Below, piece by piece: positions 7,213 to 15,709 of a stretch of 64,000 bases of DNA (position 1 is the stretch's first letter; each line of letters opens with the position of its first letter). Location of the stretch: the NCBI GenBank assembly GCA_965656185.1, contig CBFHJH010000004.1, positions 1-64,000 on the forward strand. Direction: 5' to 3'. This DNA is from Croceimicrobium sp965656185. Lineage in GTDB: Bacteria; Bacteroidota; Bacteroidia; Flavobacteriales; Schleiferiaceae. The position numbers and the translations under genes were made by a program. Below the pieces are notes generated by a model, which did no database searches, was not told the DNA's origin, and worked only from the letters and a program-made list of their open reading frames with translations.

Positions 7213-7974
7213 ATGGAATTATTCTCGCAGGTACAAGGTGAAGGCGAGGCCCTGATCATCATGCATGGCCTCTTTGGCATGAGCGATAATTGGCAAACCC
7301 TCGGCCGGAAGTGGTCTAAACACTACGAGGTACACCTCTTGGATATGCGTAACCACGGGCGTAGTCCGCATAGCGATGAATTTTCCTACGAACTTATGGC
7401 CGACGATCTGCTGGAATACCTCGATCAACACCAGATCGCCGAAGCCAATATCCTCGGCCATAGCATGGGGGGAAAGGTAGCCATGCTCTTTGCCGTGCTC
7501 AATCCCGAGCGCACCAAGCGTCTCATGGTAGCCGATATCGCCCCTAAGCCTTACGAACCGCATCACCAAGAGATCATTGCCGCCCTCAAAGGTTTAGATC
7601 TTAGTAAAGTCTCTAAGCGCAGTGAAGCCGACGAACAATTTGGCCCCGATCTTTTGCCGGGAGTACGTCAATTCTTACTTAAAAACCTTTATTGGGTAGA
7701 AAAAGACCGGATGGATTGGCGCTTTAACTTGGAAGTGATCGCGCGTGAGATTCAAAAGGTTGGTGAAGGCTTACCGGCCAATGCCTATTACGATGGACCC
7801 TGCGTATTTCTGCGCGGTGGCGATTCTTGGTATATCCAAGACGAAGACCTCGATCTTATCCTGAGCCATTATCCGGAAGCCGAATTAAAGACCATTCCCG
7901 GTGCGGGCCATTGGCTGCACGCGCAGGCCCCCAAGGAGTTCTTCCAATTGGTCAATGATTTCTTAGGCGCTTAA
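7213..7974 (+). CDS. Alpha/beta hydrolase (YbfF-type esterase)
   Basis: A 253-residue cytosolic alpha/beta-fold hydrolase. The oxyanion-hole region HGLFGMSDNW (residues 18-27), nucleophile elbow GHSMGG (S84) and terminal histidine GAGHWLH (H233) are all present, with an acidic residue expected near GGD (203-204). The HGLFG and GHSMGGK combination fits the esterase YbfF group acting on short acyl esters or thioesters; the natural substrate is unknown. The ATG at 7213 (MELFSQVQG) is where family homology starts; a longer frame to 7123 would run into the metG promoter region. It overlaps the end of convergent murI by 12 bases. Confidence 0.9.
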   Translation: MELFSQVQGEGEALIIMHGLFGMSDNWQTLGRKWSKHYEVHLLDMRNHGRSPHSDEFSYELMADDLLEYLDQHQIAEANILGHSMGGKVAMLFAVLNPERTKRLMVADIAPKPYEPHHQEIIAALKGLDLSKVSKRSEADEQFGPDLLPGVRQFLLKNLYWVEKDRMDWRFNLEVIAREIQKVGEGLPANAYYDGPCVFLRGGDSWYIQDEDLDLILSHYPEAELKTIPGAGHWLHAQAPKEFFQLVNDFLGA

Positions 7975-8766
7975 GAACTTTTCTTTCAGGTCGATCGCCT
8001 CACCAAAGAACAAACGGGCGATCTTGGAAAAGGCGGCGGTTTTCTCCGAAACGTAAAAGCCCAACTGAGCCGCTTCCGCGGAAGCGTTTAAAAGATCCCG
8101 CTCCTTAAGGAGCTCTTCGAGGGCCAAGGCTACCAAATGCGCCGAGTCCATCACTTTTACTCCTGGGCCAAAATAATCTTCTACTTCGGCGCTAAGCAGG
8201 GGATAATGGGTACACCCAAGAATGAGGTGACTGAGCGACTTTAAGCTACTGTGGGCTAAATAATGGGCCAAGGCACCCTTCGAAACCTCGGTGCCGGCAA
8301 AGCCTTCCTCCACCAAGGGAGCCAGGAGTGGTGTGGCCCGCTGTACGGTGCTTAGCTCCGGATCGAGCGCTTTGAGCTTTTTGACGTAGACCGAAGACCG
8401 CACCGTGGCGCGCGTGGCGATAATGCCTACTCTAGAAGCCCCTTGCTTGGAGATCTCTTCCACCGTGGGGTCTACCACATTGAGGATGGGCAGTTCGGGA
8501 TAATCCTTTTGTAAACTTTCGTAGGCGGTGGCCGAGGCACTATTACAAGCGATCACGATCGCCTTGCAGTTCTGCGCCACCAGAAAGCGCACGATGCGGC
8601 GCGAATACTCGATAATGGTCGCTTTCGATTTATCGCCATAAGGCGCATGACGGCTATCGCCGAAATAAATAAAATTTTCCTGCGGAAGGTGCTTATGAAT
8701 AGCCGAAGCTACCGTTAATCCACCTACCCCCGAGTCGAAAATACCTATGGGTCGCTTGTCTGCCAT
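7963..8766 (-). CDS. murI: Glutamate racemase
   Basis: Makes D-glutamate for peptidoglycan from L-glutamate without a cofactor. Both catalytic cysteines are visible in their motifs: ACNSAS (C74) and GCTHYPL (C185). The substrate-binding IFDSGVGGL (residues 9-17) and YFGDSRHAPYG are also present. At 267 residues it is of normal length. The start codon lies directly after a strong terminator hairpin that closes the bamA-skp operon, so expression depends on read-through or an unseen promoter. It converges on the alpha/beta hydrolase gene with a 12-base overlap. Confidence 0.97.
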   Translation of the reverse strand: MADKRPIGIFDSGVGGLTVASAIHKHLPQENFIYFGDSRHAPYGDKSKATIIEYSRRIVRFLVAQNCKAIVIACNSASATAYESLQKDYPELPILNVVDPTVEEISKQGASRVGIIATRATVRSSVYVKKLKALDPELSTVQRATPLLAPLVEEGFAGTEVSKGALAHYLAHSSLKSLSHLILGCTHYPLLSAEVEDYFGPGVKVMDSAHLVALALEELLKERDLLNASAEAAQLGFYVSEKTAAFSKIARLFFGEAIDLKEKFLSA

Positions 8767-8804
8767 AAAAAAACCCTGACGAGAGCAAAAGGCTCTGTCA
8801 GGGT
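8767..8804 (-). terminator. Rho-independent terminator after skp genes
   Basis: On the minus strand the hairpin has outer arms ACCCTGAC and GTCAGGGT and inner arms AGAGC and GCTCT around a short loop (8773-8804), followed by a run of seven T (8767-8773). The T-run abuts the murI ATG. It should end most transcripts of the bamA-skp-skp operon. Confidence 0.85.
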
Positions 8805-8826
8805 ACTAAGTTATTTAATGCTTTTC

Positions 8827-9336
8827 TTATTGGATGCCCAATTTCGCTTTAACTAGAGGCATGATGTCTTCACCTTTCTCGCTGAAGATCACTACCGCTT
8901 TAGAAGGCGAGCTATCTAAGATATAAGCAAAACCTTTTTCGCGCGCTACTTCCTGTACCGCTTTAGTAGCCTTTTCGATTACGGGTGTAAGCAATTCTAC
9001 TTGCTTTTCCTGTAGATCTTGTTGGGCACGCTGCGAGTACTCTTGGATGCGACCTTGCAATTCTTGCAATTCTTTGGTCTTCATCTCACGGGTAGGCGTG
9101 GTCATCATTTTTTCGTTCGAACGGAAAGACTGGATCTTGGTTTGCAATTCAGTTTCCATATCGGTAAGGTCTTTCTCTAACTGCTTACCGTACTTTTCCA
9201 ATTCTGCTTGGGCGGTTTTGGTCTCAGGCATCATCGCCAATAACTCATCGGCATTGATATGGCCAATCTTCTGCTGAGCGATTGCGGTGCTGCTCAAACC
9301 AAGAAATAGGGCGGCTAATACTAGGATCTTTTTCAT
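8827..9336 (-). CDS. skp: OmpH/Skp-family periplasmic chaperone (second copy)
   Basis: A periplasmic chaperone that holds unfolded outer-membrane proteins on the way to BamA. A signal peptide (residues 1-21, cut after SSTAIAQ) is followed by GHINADELLAMMPE and a long charged coiled coil (about residues 40-125). The C-terminus (KGFAYILDSSPSKAVVIFS) is typical of OmpH. At 169 residues it fits the family. I use the ATG; a GTG codon just before it is also in frame. It lies 20 bases downstream of a paralogue and downstream of bamA, the usual flavobacterial order. Confidence 0.93.
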   Translation of the reverse strand: MKKILVLAALFLGLSSTAIAQQKIGHINADELLAMMPETKTAQAELEKYGKQLEKDLTDMETELQTKIQSFRSNEKMMTTPTREMKTKELQELQGRIQEYSQRAQQDLQEKQVELLTPVIEKATKAVQEVAREKGFAYILDSSPSKAVVIFSEKGEDIMPLVKAKLGIQ

Positions 9337-9356
9337 CACTTTAAATTAAATCGGAT

Positions 9357-9866
9357 TTAGTCTTCTAACTTTTCAATTACTTCATCGCTGATATCAACTT
9401 TTTCGCTCACATAAAGGGTTATCAGCTCAGACCCTTTATCAAACACCACGTCGAGGTTTCTACGACGGGCTACATCTTGCACGGCATTGTAGATCTTATC
9501 CTGGATAGGCTTGATCAACTCTTGCCTTTTGGTGTACAATTTTCCTTCTACGCCAAAATACAACTGCTGCTTCTGTTTGGCTTCGTCGTACTTTGCCTTG
9601 ATCTCCGCCAAGCGTTCTTCCTTCTTTTCATCGGTAAGCAAGATCTTCTCGGCTTCGAATGCTTTTTGCATAGCGTCGGCCTCACTACTGAGACTTTCGA
9701 TCTCAGATTCCCAAGTACGGCTTAACTGATCCAGCTGCTGCTGGGCCTTGGCATTATCTGGGATCTGACTCATGATATACTCAGAGTCTACGATACCGAA
9801 ACGCTGTGCGCTTAGTCCTAGCCCAAAAACCAGACCAAAAATTAAGAAGACGATTTTCTTAGTCAT
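9357..9866 (-). CDS. skp: OmpH/Skp-family periplasmic chaperone (first copy)
   Basis: A paralogue of the next gene, 169 residues. It has a signal peptide (KKIVFLIFGLVFGLGLSAQ), RFGIVDSEYIMSQIPD, an extended coiled coil rich in K, E and Q (about 35-120), and RRNLDVVFDKGSELITLYV at the end. Skp works as a trimer with tentacle-like helices; two adjacent paralogues could form mixed trimers, which is inference. It is placed between bamA and the second copy with short gaps, so it is in the same transcript. Confidence 0.93.
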   Translation of the reverse strand: MTKKIVFLIFGLVFGLGLSAQRFGIVDSEYIMSQIPDNAKAQQQLDQLSRTWESEIESLSSEADAMQKAFEAEKILLTDEKKEERLAEIKAKYDEAKQKQQLYFGVEGKLYTKRQELIKPIQDKIYNAVQDVARRRNLDVVFDKGSELITLYVSEKVDISDEVIEKLED

Positions 9867-9938
9867 ATTCTTTTAGTCTTCTGCTCTCCGCCAAGCCTTG
9901 TAATCAGCCCTTTATGAGGCGCGGCGAAAATAGCTCAT

Positions 9939-12416
9939 TTAAAATTGTTGTCCAATAATAAAGTGGGTATTCCATCCACTTGGCGCAGTTTGACCGGGGA
10001 TATTGTCGAAGCCATAACCGAAGTCGACTCCTAACAAGCCGAACATGGGCATAAAGATCCGCACCCCGAAGCCAGCCGAACGCTTAAGATTAAACGGCTC
10101 GTAGTTCTGAAAATTATCGTAGTTGTTACCCGCTTCCAAAAATGAAAGGGCGAAGATCTGTGCGCTGGGGTTTTCGGTGATCAAATAACGTAGTTCTAAA
10201 GTGAACTTATTGTAGAGGGCACCGCCCAAACGACTCACCGCCGTAGGCACGATACTGTTATTTGGATAACCTCTTAAACCCACGATCTCTCGACCGTCGA
10301 GCACGAAGTTTTGCAGTCCGTCACCACCCACGAAGAAACGCTCGAAAGGTGGTAAACCTACCTCATCGTTATAGGTTCCTAAGAAACCGAATTCGCCGGC
10401 TGCCTTAATTACGGTTTTGGGTAAGATCTCGGTAAACCAAGAGCTATTTAATTTGATCTTGAAGTATTCCAAAAGCTCGTAGCGCGCCGATGGCGCCATG
10501 CCGTTATAATCCTTACCATTCAGTAAAGAGTAAGGCGGTGTAAATTCACCACTTAAATTAAAGAGGTTACCCTTACGGGGATAAATGGGGTAATCGACAC
10601 TATTACGACCTAAGGTGATCTTGTAGTTGATGTTGTTTACCTGACCATTATCGATCCCTCCTAAAGGATAGTCGAGCAAATTATAACGCTGGAAGTCTAC
10701 CGCTTGGTAAAGGGTAAAATAATCGTCGGGCCATTTTAAACGACGCCCTAAGCCTACCGTTACCCCAGTAATGGTAAGACCGCTGTAGCTGGGATCGTCG
10801 CGCGGCACCCCGCGTAAATTCTGAATGTTATGGTAAAAGGATACCGTAAGTGAGTTGGGCTTCTTGCCACCTAACCAAGGTTCGGTAAAAGAAGCGCTGT
10901 AAGACTGGAAGAACAATCCATTAGACTGTGCCCGCAGGTTAATGGTTTGTCCATCACCGGCCGGTAAAGGTTGCCATGCCCCTTTCTTGAACATATTTCG
11001 GGCCGAGAAATTGTTGAAGTTCAATCCCAAGGTACCCACGATCCTACCGGCACCCCAACCGCCTTGCAGTTCGAGCTGAGAGGTAGATTGTTCGGTAACC
11101 AGGTATTTTATATCTACCGTTCCGGTTTCGGCATTCGGCGTTGGCTCCACGTTTAAGCTTTGGGGATCGAAGAAACCCAATTGCTGTAATTCCCGTAAAG
11201 AACGCTGAATATCGCTACGGCGGAAGAGTTCTCCCGGTTTGGTACGAAGCTCCCGCAAGATCACGTGATCGTTGGTACGGTCATTACCTTCGATGGTTAC
11301 CTTATTAACGGTAGCCTGGCGACCTTCCTGAATACGGATCTCCAGATCGATGGTATCGTTTTGCACGTTTACCTCTACTGGATTCATATTGAAGAAGAGG
11401 TAGCCATTATCGAGGTACAGTGACGAAACGTCGCCCCCTTGTGGATCGGCAAATAACTTTTTGTTGAGGAAGGTAGCGTCGTATACGTCGCCCCTCTTGA
11501 TACCCAAGACCTGGTCTAAGGTTTCGGTGCTGTACTTCGAATTACCCAACCAGGTAATATCGCCGAAATAGTATTTAGGACCTTCTTCGAGGTAGATGTC
11601 TACATTGATGCGGTCATCGTCTACCGCATAAATACTGTCGCGCAAGATGCGGGCATCGCGGTAACCTTCTTCATTATACTTTTCAATGATCAGCTTTTTA
11701 TCTTCTTCATATTGCTCAGAAATGAACTTCGAAGATTTAAAGATATTCCACCAACGGCTGCGCACCGTTTCGTCCATCGCCTTGCGGAGCTTTTTGCCCT
11801 TGATGTTCTCGTTCCCGATAAAATTGATATCGCGGATCTTCACGCGCTCCCCGCGATCTACGATAATATCAAGGATCACCGAATTGCTGCGGGTGGTATC
11901 CGGTTTCTTGATCACCTGTACCTCGGCATTAAGGTAGCCATCGTCTACGAAAAAGTCGCGGGCTTTATTGCGGGTATTAACGATCAAGTTCTCGGTAACG
12001 ATCACGCCAGAACTAAGGTCCAATTCGTCACGCAAATTGTCGCGCTTCGATTTACGGAGACCTTTGATCCCGTATTTACTCAGTTTAGGTAATTCCTTGA
12101 GGCGAATTTCTAAAAAGACCAGGTCGCCCTTTACCTCATTAACAAAAATGCCAATGTCGTCGAATAATTTCTGACGCCATAGGTTTTCGATCGCTCGGGT
12201 GGTTTCGTCGCCAGGAAGGGTGATCTCGTCACCTACCTGCAAACCTGAAATTAGGGTAATAACCTGCTTATCGAGATTATTGGAACCGGTAATGCGAATA
12301 CCGCCAATTTCATATTTCGAGCCGGGAACGATGCTCGCTCCGTTGCTAATTTGTCCAAGACTGATCAAGGGACTGAAACATAGAAGAAACAGCCCTAGGC
12401 GAATCAAATTTCGCAT
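9939..12416 (-). CDS. bamA: Outer membrane protein assembly factor BamA
   Basis: The central insertase for beta-barrel proteins, 825 residues, in the outer membrane. It has a signal peptide (about 1-21), a run of POTRA domains (about 30-440, with repeats such as GSNNLDKQVI and GNDRTNDHVILREL) and a C-terminal 16-strand barrel (about 450-825). The barrel contains the conserved loop motif as GLRGYPNNS and ends in phenylalanine (HFIIGQQF), the usual barrel signal. Its ATG overlaps the uppS stop (TAATG), so synthesis is coupled to uppS. The two skp genes follow. Confidence 0.97.
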   Translation of the reverse strand: MRNLIRLGLFLLCFSPLISLGQISNGASIVPGSKYEIGGIRITGSNNLDKQVITLISGLQVGDEITLPGDETTRAIENLWRQKLFDDIGIFVNEVKGDLVFLEIRLKELPKLSKYGIKGLRKSKRDNLRDELDLSSGVIVTENLIVNTRNKARDFFVDDGYLNAEVQVIKKPDTTRSNSVILDIIVDRGERVKIRDINFIGNENIKGKKLRKAMDETVRSRWWNIFKSSKFISEQYEEDKKLIIEKYNEEGYRDARILRDSIYAVDDDRINVDIYLEEGPKYYFGDITWLGNSKYSTETLDQVLGIKRGDVYDATFLNKKLFADPQGGDVSSLYLDNGYLFFNMNPVEVNVQNDTIDLEIRIQEGRQATVNKVTIEGNDRTNDHVILRELRTKPGELFRRSDIQRSLRELQQLGFFDPQSLNVEPTPNAETGTVDIKYLVTEQSTSQLELQGGWGAGRIVGTLGLNFNNFSARNMFKKGAWQPLPAGDGQTINLRAQSNGLFFQSYSASFTEPWLGGKKPNSLTVSFYHNIQNLRGVPRDDPSYSGLTITGVTVGLGRRLKWPDDYFTLYQAVDFQRYNLLDYPLGGIDNGQVNNINYKITLGRNSVDYPIYPRKGNLFNLSGEFTPPYSLLNGKDYNGMAPSARYELLEYFKIKLNSSWFTEILPKTVIKAAGEFGFLGTYNDEVGLPPFERFFVGGDGLQNFVLDGREIVGLRGYPNNSIVPTAVSRLGGALYNKFTLELRYLITENPSAQIFALSFLEAGNNYDNFQNYEPFNLKRSAGFGVRIFMPMFGLLGVDFGYGFDNIPGQTAPSGWNTHFIIGQQF

Positions 12417-13174
12417 TACGATACTTCCGTATTTAATTGCTCACTCGTTTTTCCAAAGCGCCTTTCCCTGCCTAGGTAACTCGCAATAGCCTCATAGAGA
12501 TCGTCTGCATCGAAATCGGGCCACAGCTTAGGGGTAAAATACAGTTCCGAATAAGCAATTTGCCACATCATATAATTACTGATACGGAATTCATTGCTGG
12601 TACGGATCAACAGGTCGGGGTCGGGCATATAATTCGTATACAAGGCTTGGCTTAGGGCCGCCTCGTCGATACTATCAGCACTACGCTTGCCAGCGGCTAC
12701 CTCCTCGGCCAGGCTACGGGCGGCGCGACTAATTTCTTCGCGCGAACCATAACTCAAAGCTAAGGTGAGGGTCATGTGCTTATGGTGTTTGGTTAATTCA
12801 ATAACCTCTGCTAATTCTTTCTGAGCATTTTTGGGTAAAGCGGTTGCATCGCCAATGGTCATCAGGCGGATGTCGTTTTCCCTTAAGGTCTTTAGCTCTT
12901 TGCGTAGGGAACTCACCAATAATCCCATCAAGGCTTTCACTTCCTTCGGCGGACGGTTCCAGTTTTCGCTACTAAAGGCGTAGACGGTAAGGTACTTAAT
13001 ATCCACTTCCGCGGCAGCGGTCGCGATCTTACGCAAAGCATCTACCCCATTCTCATGCCCTATGGCGCGCAAATAGCCTTTCTTCTTCGCCCAACGACCA
13101 TTACCATCCATTATGATGGCCACGTGTTGAGGAAGGTTTTTGGCTCCCTTTATTTGCTCTTTAAGGTTTGGCAT
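12416..13174 (-). CDS. uppS: Undecaprenyl diphosphate synthase (cis-prenyltransferase)
   Basis: Condenses isopentenyl units onto farnesyl diphosphate to make the C55 carrier lipid for peptidoglycan and surface glycans. It has 252 residues, the normal length. The catalytic aspartate lies in IIMDGNGRWAKKKG (D23), with FSSENWNRP and the C-terminal RTSNEFRISNYMMWQ and ELYFTPKLWPDFD typical of the family. The start lies six bases after the DUF6089 stop, and the stop overlaps the bamA start, so carrier-lipid synthesis and outer-membrane assembly share a transcript. Confidence 0.97.
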   Translation of the reverse strand: MPNLKEQIKGAKNLPQHVAIIMDGNGRWAKKKGYLRAIGHENGVDALRKIATAAAEVDIKYLTVYAFSSENWNRPPKEVKALMGLLVSSLRKELKTLRENDIRLMTIGDATALPKNAQKELAEVIELTKHHKHMTLTLALSYGSREEISRAARSLAEEVAAGKRSADSIDEAALSQALYTNYMPDPDLLIRTSNEFRISNYMMWQIAYSELYFTPKLWPDFDADDLYEAIASYLGRERRFGKTSEQLNTEVS

Positions 13175-13180
13175 TGTTCC

Positions 13181-14089
13181 TTATTTACCCACAAAACTGG
13201 CGCACTTCTCGTAAAGCTCGCCAAATTTAAACTGTATAGTTAGACCGGTAAAGATATACCAGTCGCGATTAGCGGGATCGCCGCGCAAGGTATTCTCTTT
13301 ATTGCTAGCACTCAAACTTCGGTCGGCTAAAGTTGCCGAAAGTTCTGAAACTTCCTCGGTCAAGACCTGGGGATCAGCATAATANNNNNNNNNNNNNNNN
13401 NNNNNNNNNNNNNNNNNNNNNNNNNNNNNNNNNNNNNNNNNNNNNNNNNNNNNNNNNNNNNNNNNNNNNNNNNNNNNNNNNNNNAGGTAGTCGGTATAGG
13501 TGCTACGGAAGCTGGTTTCTAAAGCGATCGAAGACCAACGGGCCAAGGACCATTTATAACCGAGGCTAAAGACAAAGAAAGAAGAAGCGGTAGCATAAGG
13601 TGAGGCGGAATTTACCGAAGTTCCCTGCCCTTCGGTGCGCAAAGCTCTCAAATCGATCAAATCGCCGTTAAACTCGGCTTGAGGATTGAAAGAAAAGACA
13701 CCAAAGCCCCCGTTTATATAAGGCGTATGCGACATGGTCTTGCGCCCTGGCTCGAAAGGAAAGAAGTTAAACTCGGCCGCAAGGTAGGCCTCCCAGATCT
13801 CGGACCGGAAGGATAAATTGCGCTCGATCCGCTCTTCGAGGGACGACCATTGATCCTGCGCCGCAAGAGTACCGTAATTACCCTGCAAACGAATCGACCA
13901 GTGATAGTTAAAATTATAGCGGATAAGGGCCCCCGCATTATAACCACGCGGAAGGTCTATTCCATAATTACCTACATCGCCAATAAAGTGGGAACCACCT
14001 CCATTGAGGCCCACCTCCAAGTACTGCGCTTGCAGCCCGAAAGGCAAGGCCAGGAGCAGGAGTTTGAATATGAAATGTTTATGCTTCAT
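13181..14089 (-). CDS. DUF6089 outer-membrane beta-barrel protein (contains gap)
   Basis: A signal peptide (about 1-21, cut after GLQAQ) precedes YLEVGLNGGGSHFIGDVGNYG and alternating beta strands typical of small outer-membrane barrels. This is the DUF6089 family, usually found before uppS-bamA in flavobacteria; function unknown, plausibly linked to envelope assembly by context. A 100-N block interrupts the middle; unlike the 4.5-kb gap, its flanks are not duplicated. The real missing piece may be only a few residues (the flanks read TDY and YYADP), so the stated length of 302 is uncertain. A TATATTTG promoter lies just upstream. Confidence 0.85.
   Translation of the reverse strand: MKHKHFIFKLLLLALPFGLQAQYLEVGLNGGGSHFIGDVGNYGIDLPRGYNAGALIRYNFNYHWSIRLQGNYGTLAAQDQWSSLEERIERNLSFRSEIWEAYLAAEFNFFPFEPGRKTMSHTPYINGGFGVFSFNPQAEFNGDLIDLRALRTEGQGTSVNSASPYATASSFFVFSLGYKWSLARWSSIALETSFRSTYTDYXXXXXXXXXXXXXXXXXXXXXXXXXXXXXXXXXXYYADPQVLTEEVSELSATLADRSLSASNKENTLRGDPANRDWYIFTGLTIQFKFGELYEKCASFVGK
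13385..13484. other. Assembly gap, 100 N
   Basis: Exactly 100 Ns inside the DUF6089 gene, with no duplicated flank. The reading frame happens to stay open across it, but the number of Ns is a placeholder and the true length is unknown. Confidence 0.95.
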
Positions 14090-14100
14090 TTTTAGGGCCG

Positions 14101-14108
14101 CAAATATA
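14101..14108 (-). promoter_or_regulatory. -7 element of the DUF6089-uppS-bamA-skp operon
   Basis: Minus-strand TATATTTG matches TAnnTTTG, 11 bases before the DUF6089 ATG. No convincing TTG is visible at -33. It is the only promoter-like element seen ahead of this operon. Confidence 0.55.
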
Positions 14109-14132
14109 AATAAATCAGGAGGATAGCCTTAA

Positions 14133-15011
14133 TTAATTCCTTTTATCCATACCCCACATCATCTTATTGCGTAAGGTTTGGGCAAAGGTGTGGTCGGGCG
14201 TTTCTACCAAAGCAATGGTAAAGTTGGCCAAGCTTACTTTTAAGCCCTCGCCATTTGCTATTGAATAGATGCGAGAATCGAGCGAAACTAAGTTCTGCTC
14301 TTCGCGGCTCCGCACCACTAATTCTACCTCACAAGTATTGGGGATAACGAAAGGGCGGGCGGTTAGATTGTGCGGGGCAATGGGCGTAATTACAAAGGTC
14401 TCTGAGCCAGGCATCATAATGGGCCCATTACAGCTGAGAGAATAACCGGTACTCCCGGTGGGCGTGGCAATGATCAAGCCATCGGCCCAATAACTATTGA
14501 AGAATTCTCCGTCTATCATCACCTCTACCGTTACCATGGCGGTAGTATCCTTACGGGAAACGGTGATCTCATTCAGTGCAAAAGGCATTTCCAGCTCCAG
14601 CTGAGGACAATCCATCGCCAAGAGGCGTCGTTGATTTAAGTGAAAGTCCTTATTGATCAAAGCCTTGATGCTATCTTCGATATTCTTGCGGTTCACGTTA
14701 GACAAGAAGCCCAGGCGACCGGTGTTAATTCCGAGGATCGGGATACCACTATCGCGCACCAAAGTAGTAGCGTCCAGAATGGTGCCGTCGCCTCCAATGG
14801 TAATGAGAAAGTCGGGTTTGTAGTCGATCAGCTCCTGGTGACTGCGGTATTCCTCCAGATTAAGACCCAGGTCGCAATGTTCTTTGATAAAGGTATTGAG
14901 ACGGTGAAAGACCTTGAATTCGATACCGTGATCTACCAAGATGCGGTGTAGGTTCTCGATATCCTCTCGTGCTTCGGCACTGATCTTTTTCCCGAATACC
15001 GCTAATCTCAT
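14133..15011 (-). CDS. nadK: NAD kinase
   Basis: Phosphorylates NAD to NADP using ATP. It has 292 residues. Signature GGDGT at residues 73-77, LGINTGRLGFLS, ALNEITV and PTGSTGYSLS are all present in order. The ATG begins MRLAVFGKK. It lies two bases downstream of the CBS-domain gene on the same strand, so the two are co-transcribed. The DUF6089 operon downstream has its own promoter. Confidence 0.97.
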   Translation of the reverse strand: MRLAVFGKKISAEAREDIENLHRILVDHGIEFKVFHRLNTFIKEHCDLGLNLEEYRSHQELIDYKPDFLITIGGDGTILDATTLVRDSGIPILGINTGRLGFLSNVNRKNIEDSIKALINKDFHLNQRRLLAMDCPQLELEMPFALNEITVSRKDTTAMVTVEVMIDGEFFNSYWADGLIIATPTGSTGYSLSCNGPIMMPGSETFVITPIAPHNLTARPFVIPNTCEVELVVRSREEQNLVSLDSRIYSIANGEGLKVSLANFTIALVETPDHTFAQTLRNKMMWGMDKRN

Positions 15012-15013
15012 GC

Positions 15014-15673
15014 TCAGATATTCAAATATTTCATAAGACCTTCGTAGCGATCATGGGCGGTATCATCGAATAAGCTTTGATGGTAAACCTCTATGATCTG
15101 GTAGGAATAACGTTCGAAGGCTTTGATGATCCTACTTAGGTCCAGCTGATTGATCTTTAGGGCTACCTTAAGAAATTCGGGACCGTCATTACGTAATTGT
15201 AAACCAAGAATCAAGGCGTCTTCCGACTCTACGATCTGGGCCAATTGCGAGATATGGTAATCGCGGATGGAGATCCGCAAGACCACCACCGCACCGCCTT
15301 CCATAAAAGTAAGCTGCTGACCTAAGTCCCACATCAATTCATTGGGCGCTACATAGCCTAGGTATTTGGCCTTTTCATCGACCACCGGTAATACGGTTAA
15401 ATTCCCTTCACCAATGATACGGATGGCCTCGAAAATATGCTGGGAAGCGCTAATTTGATAAGGCTTGATCACCTTGGTATGCTTCTTCAGGAGATCCTGA
15501 TCGTTCTCCACATCCATCAGGTCATCTTCCGAGATCAAACCGCAATACTCTCCTTCGTGAGAGACCGGTAAATGACTGCATTTCAGCTCTTCCATAAGCT
15601 GGAGAACATGGCTAACCGACTCTTCTAAATTGAGCGCTTTAAAATCATTTAAAATGTGATCTGCTACTCGCAT
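15014..15673 (-). CDS. CBS-CBS-ACT domain protein (AcuB-like)
   Basis: A 219-residue cytosolic protein with two CBS domains (about 3-115) that usually bind adenine nucleotides, followed by an ACT-like region (about 125-205; AVVVLRISIRDYHISQLAQI). This order is that of the AcuB group; here its ligand and role are unknown. It is co-transcribed with nadK, so sensing of adenylate or NAD pools is a reasonable guess. The ATG at 15673 (MRVADHIL) is chosen because the alternative TTG two codons upstream nearly touches the TAAGTTTG promoter. Confidence 0.85.
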   Translation of the reverse strand: MRVADHILNDFKALNLEESVSHVLQLMEELKCSHLPVSHEGEYCGLISEDDLMDVENDQDLLKKHTKVIKPYQISASQHIFEAIRIIGEGNLTVLPVVDEKAKYLGYVAPNELMWDLGQQLTFMEGGAVVVLRISIRDYHISQLAQIVESEDALILGLQLRNDGPEFLKVALKINQLDLSRIIKAFERYSYQIIEVYHQSLFDDTAHDRYEGLMKYLNI

Positions 15674-15681
15674 ATTCAAAG

Positions 15682-15709
15682 CAAACTTAAGGCTTTATCT
15701 TTGCGCCAA
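15682..15709 (-). promoter_or_regulatory. Promoter of the CBS protein-nadK operon
   Basis: Minus-strand -7 element TAAGTTTG (15682-15689) with TTG at 15707-15709, spaced by 17 bases, an exact fit to the Bacteroidota consensus. The ATG lies only eight bases after the -7 element, so the leader is very short. It overlaps the pdxJ promoter on the other strand. Confidence 0.7.
15696..15703 (+). promoter_or_regulatory. -7 element of the pdxJ operon
   Basis: TATCTTTG matches TAnnTTTG. The G is five bases before the pdxJ ATG, so transcription would start at or next to the start codon (near-leaderless). No good -33 TTG is present upstream. It interleaves with the divergent promoter. Confidence 0.6.

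Noticed and set aside
8827..9866. Two skp/ompH genes as an assembly duplication
   Set aside because: The two proteins differ clearly in sequence, and tandem ompH genes after bamA are usual in flavobacteria.
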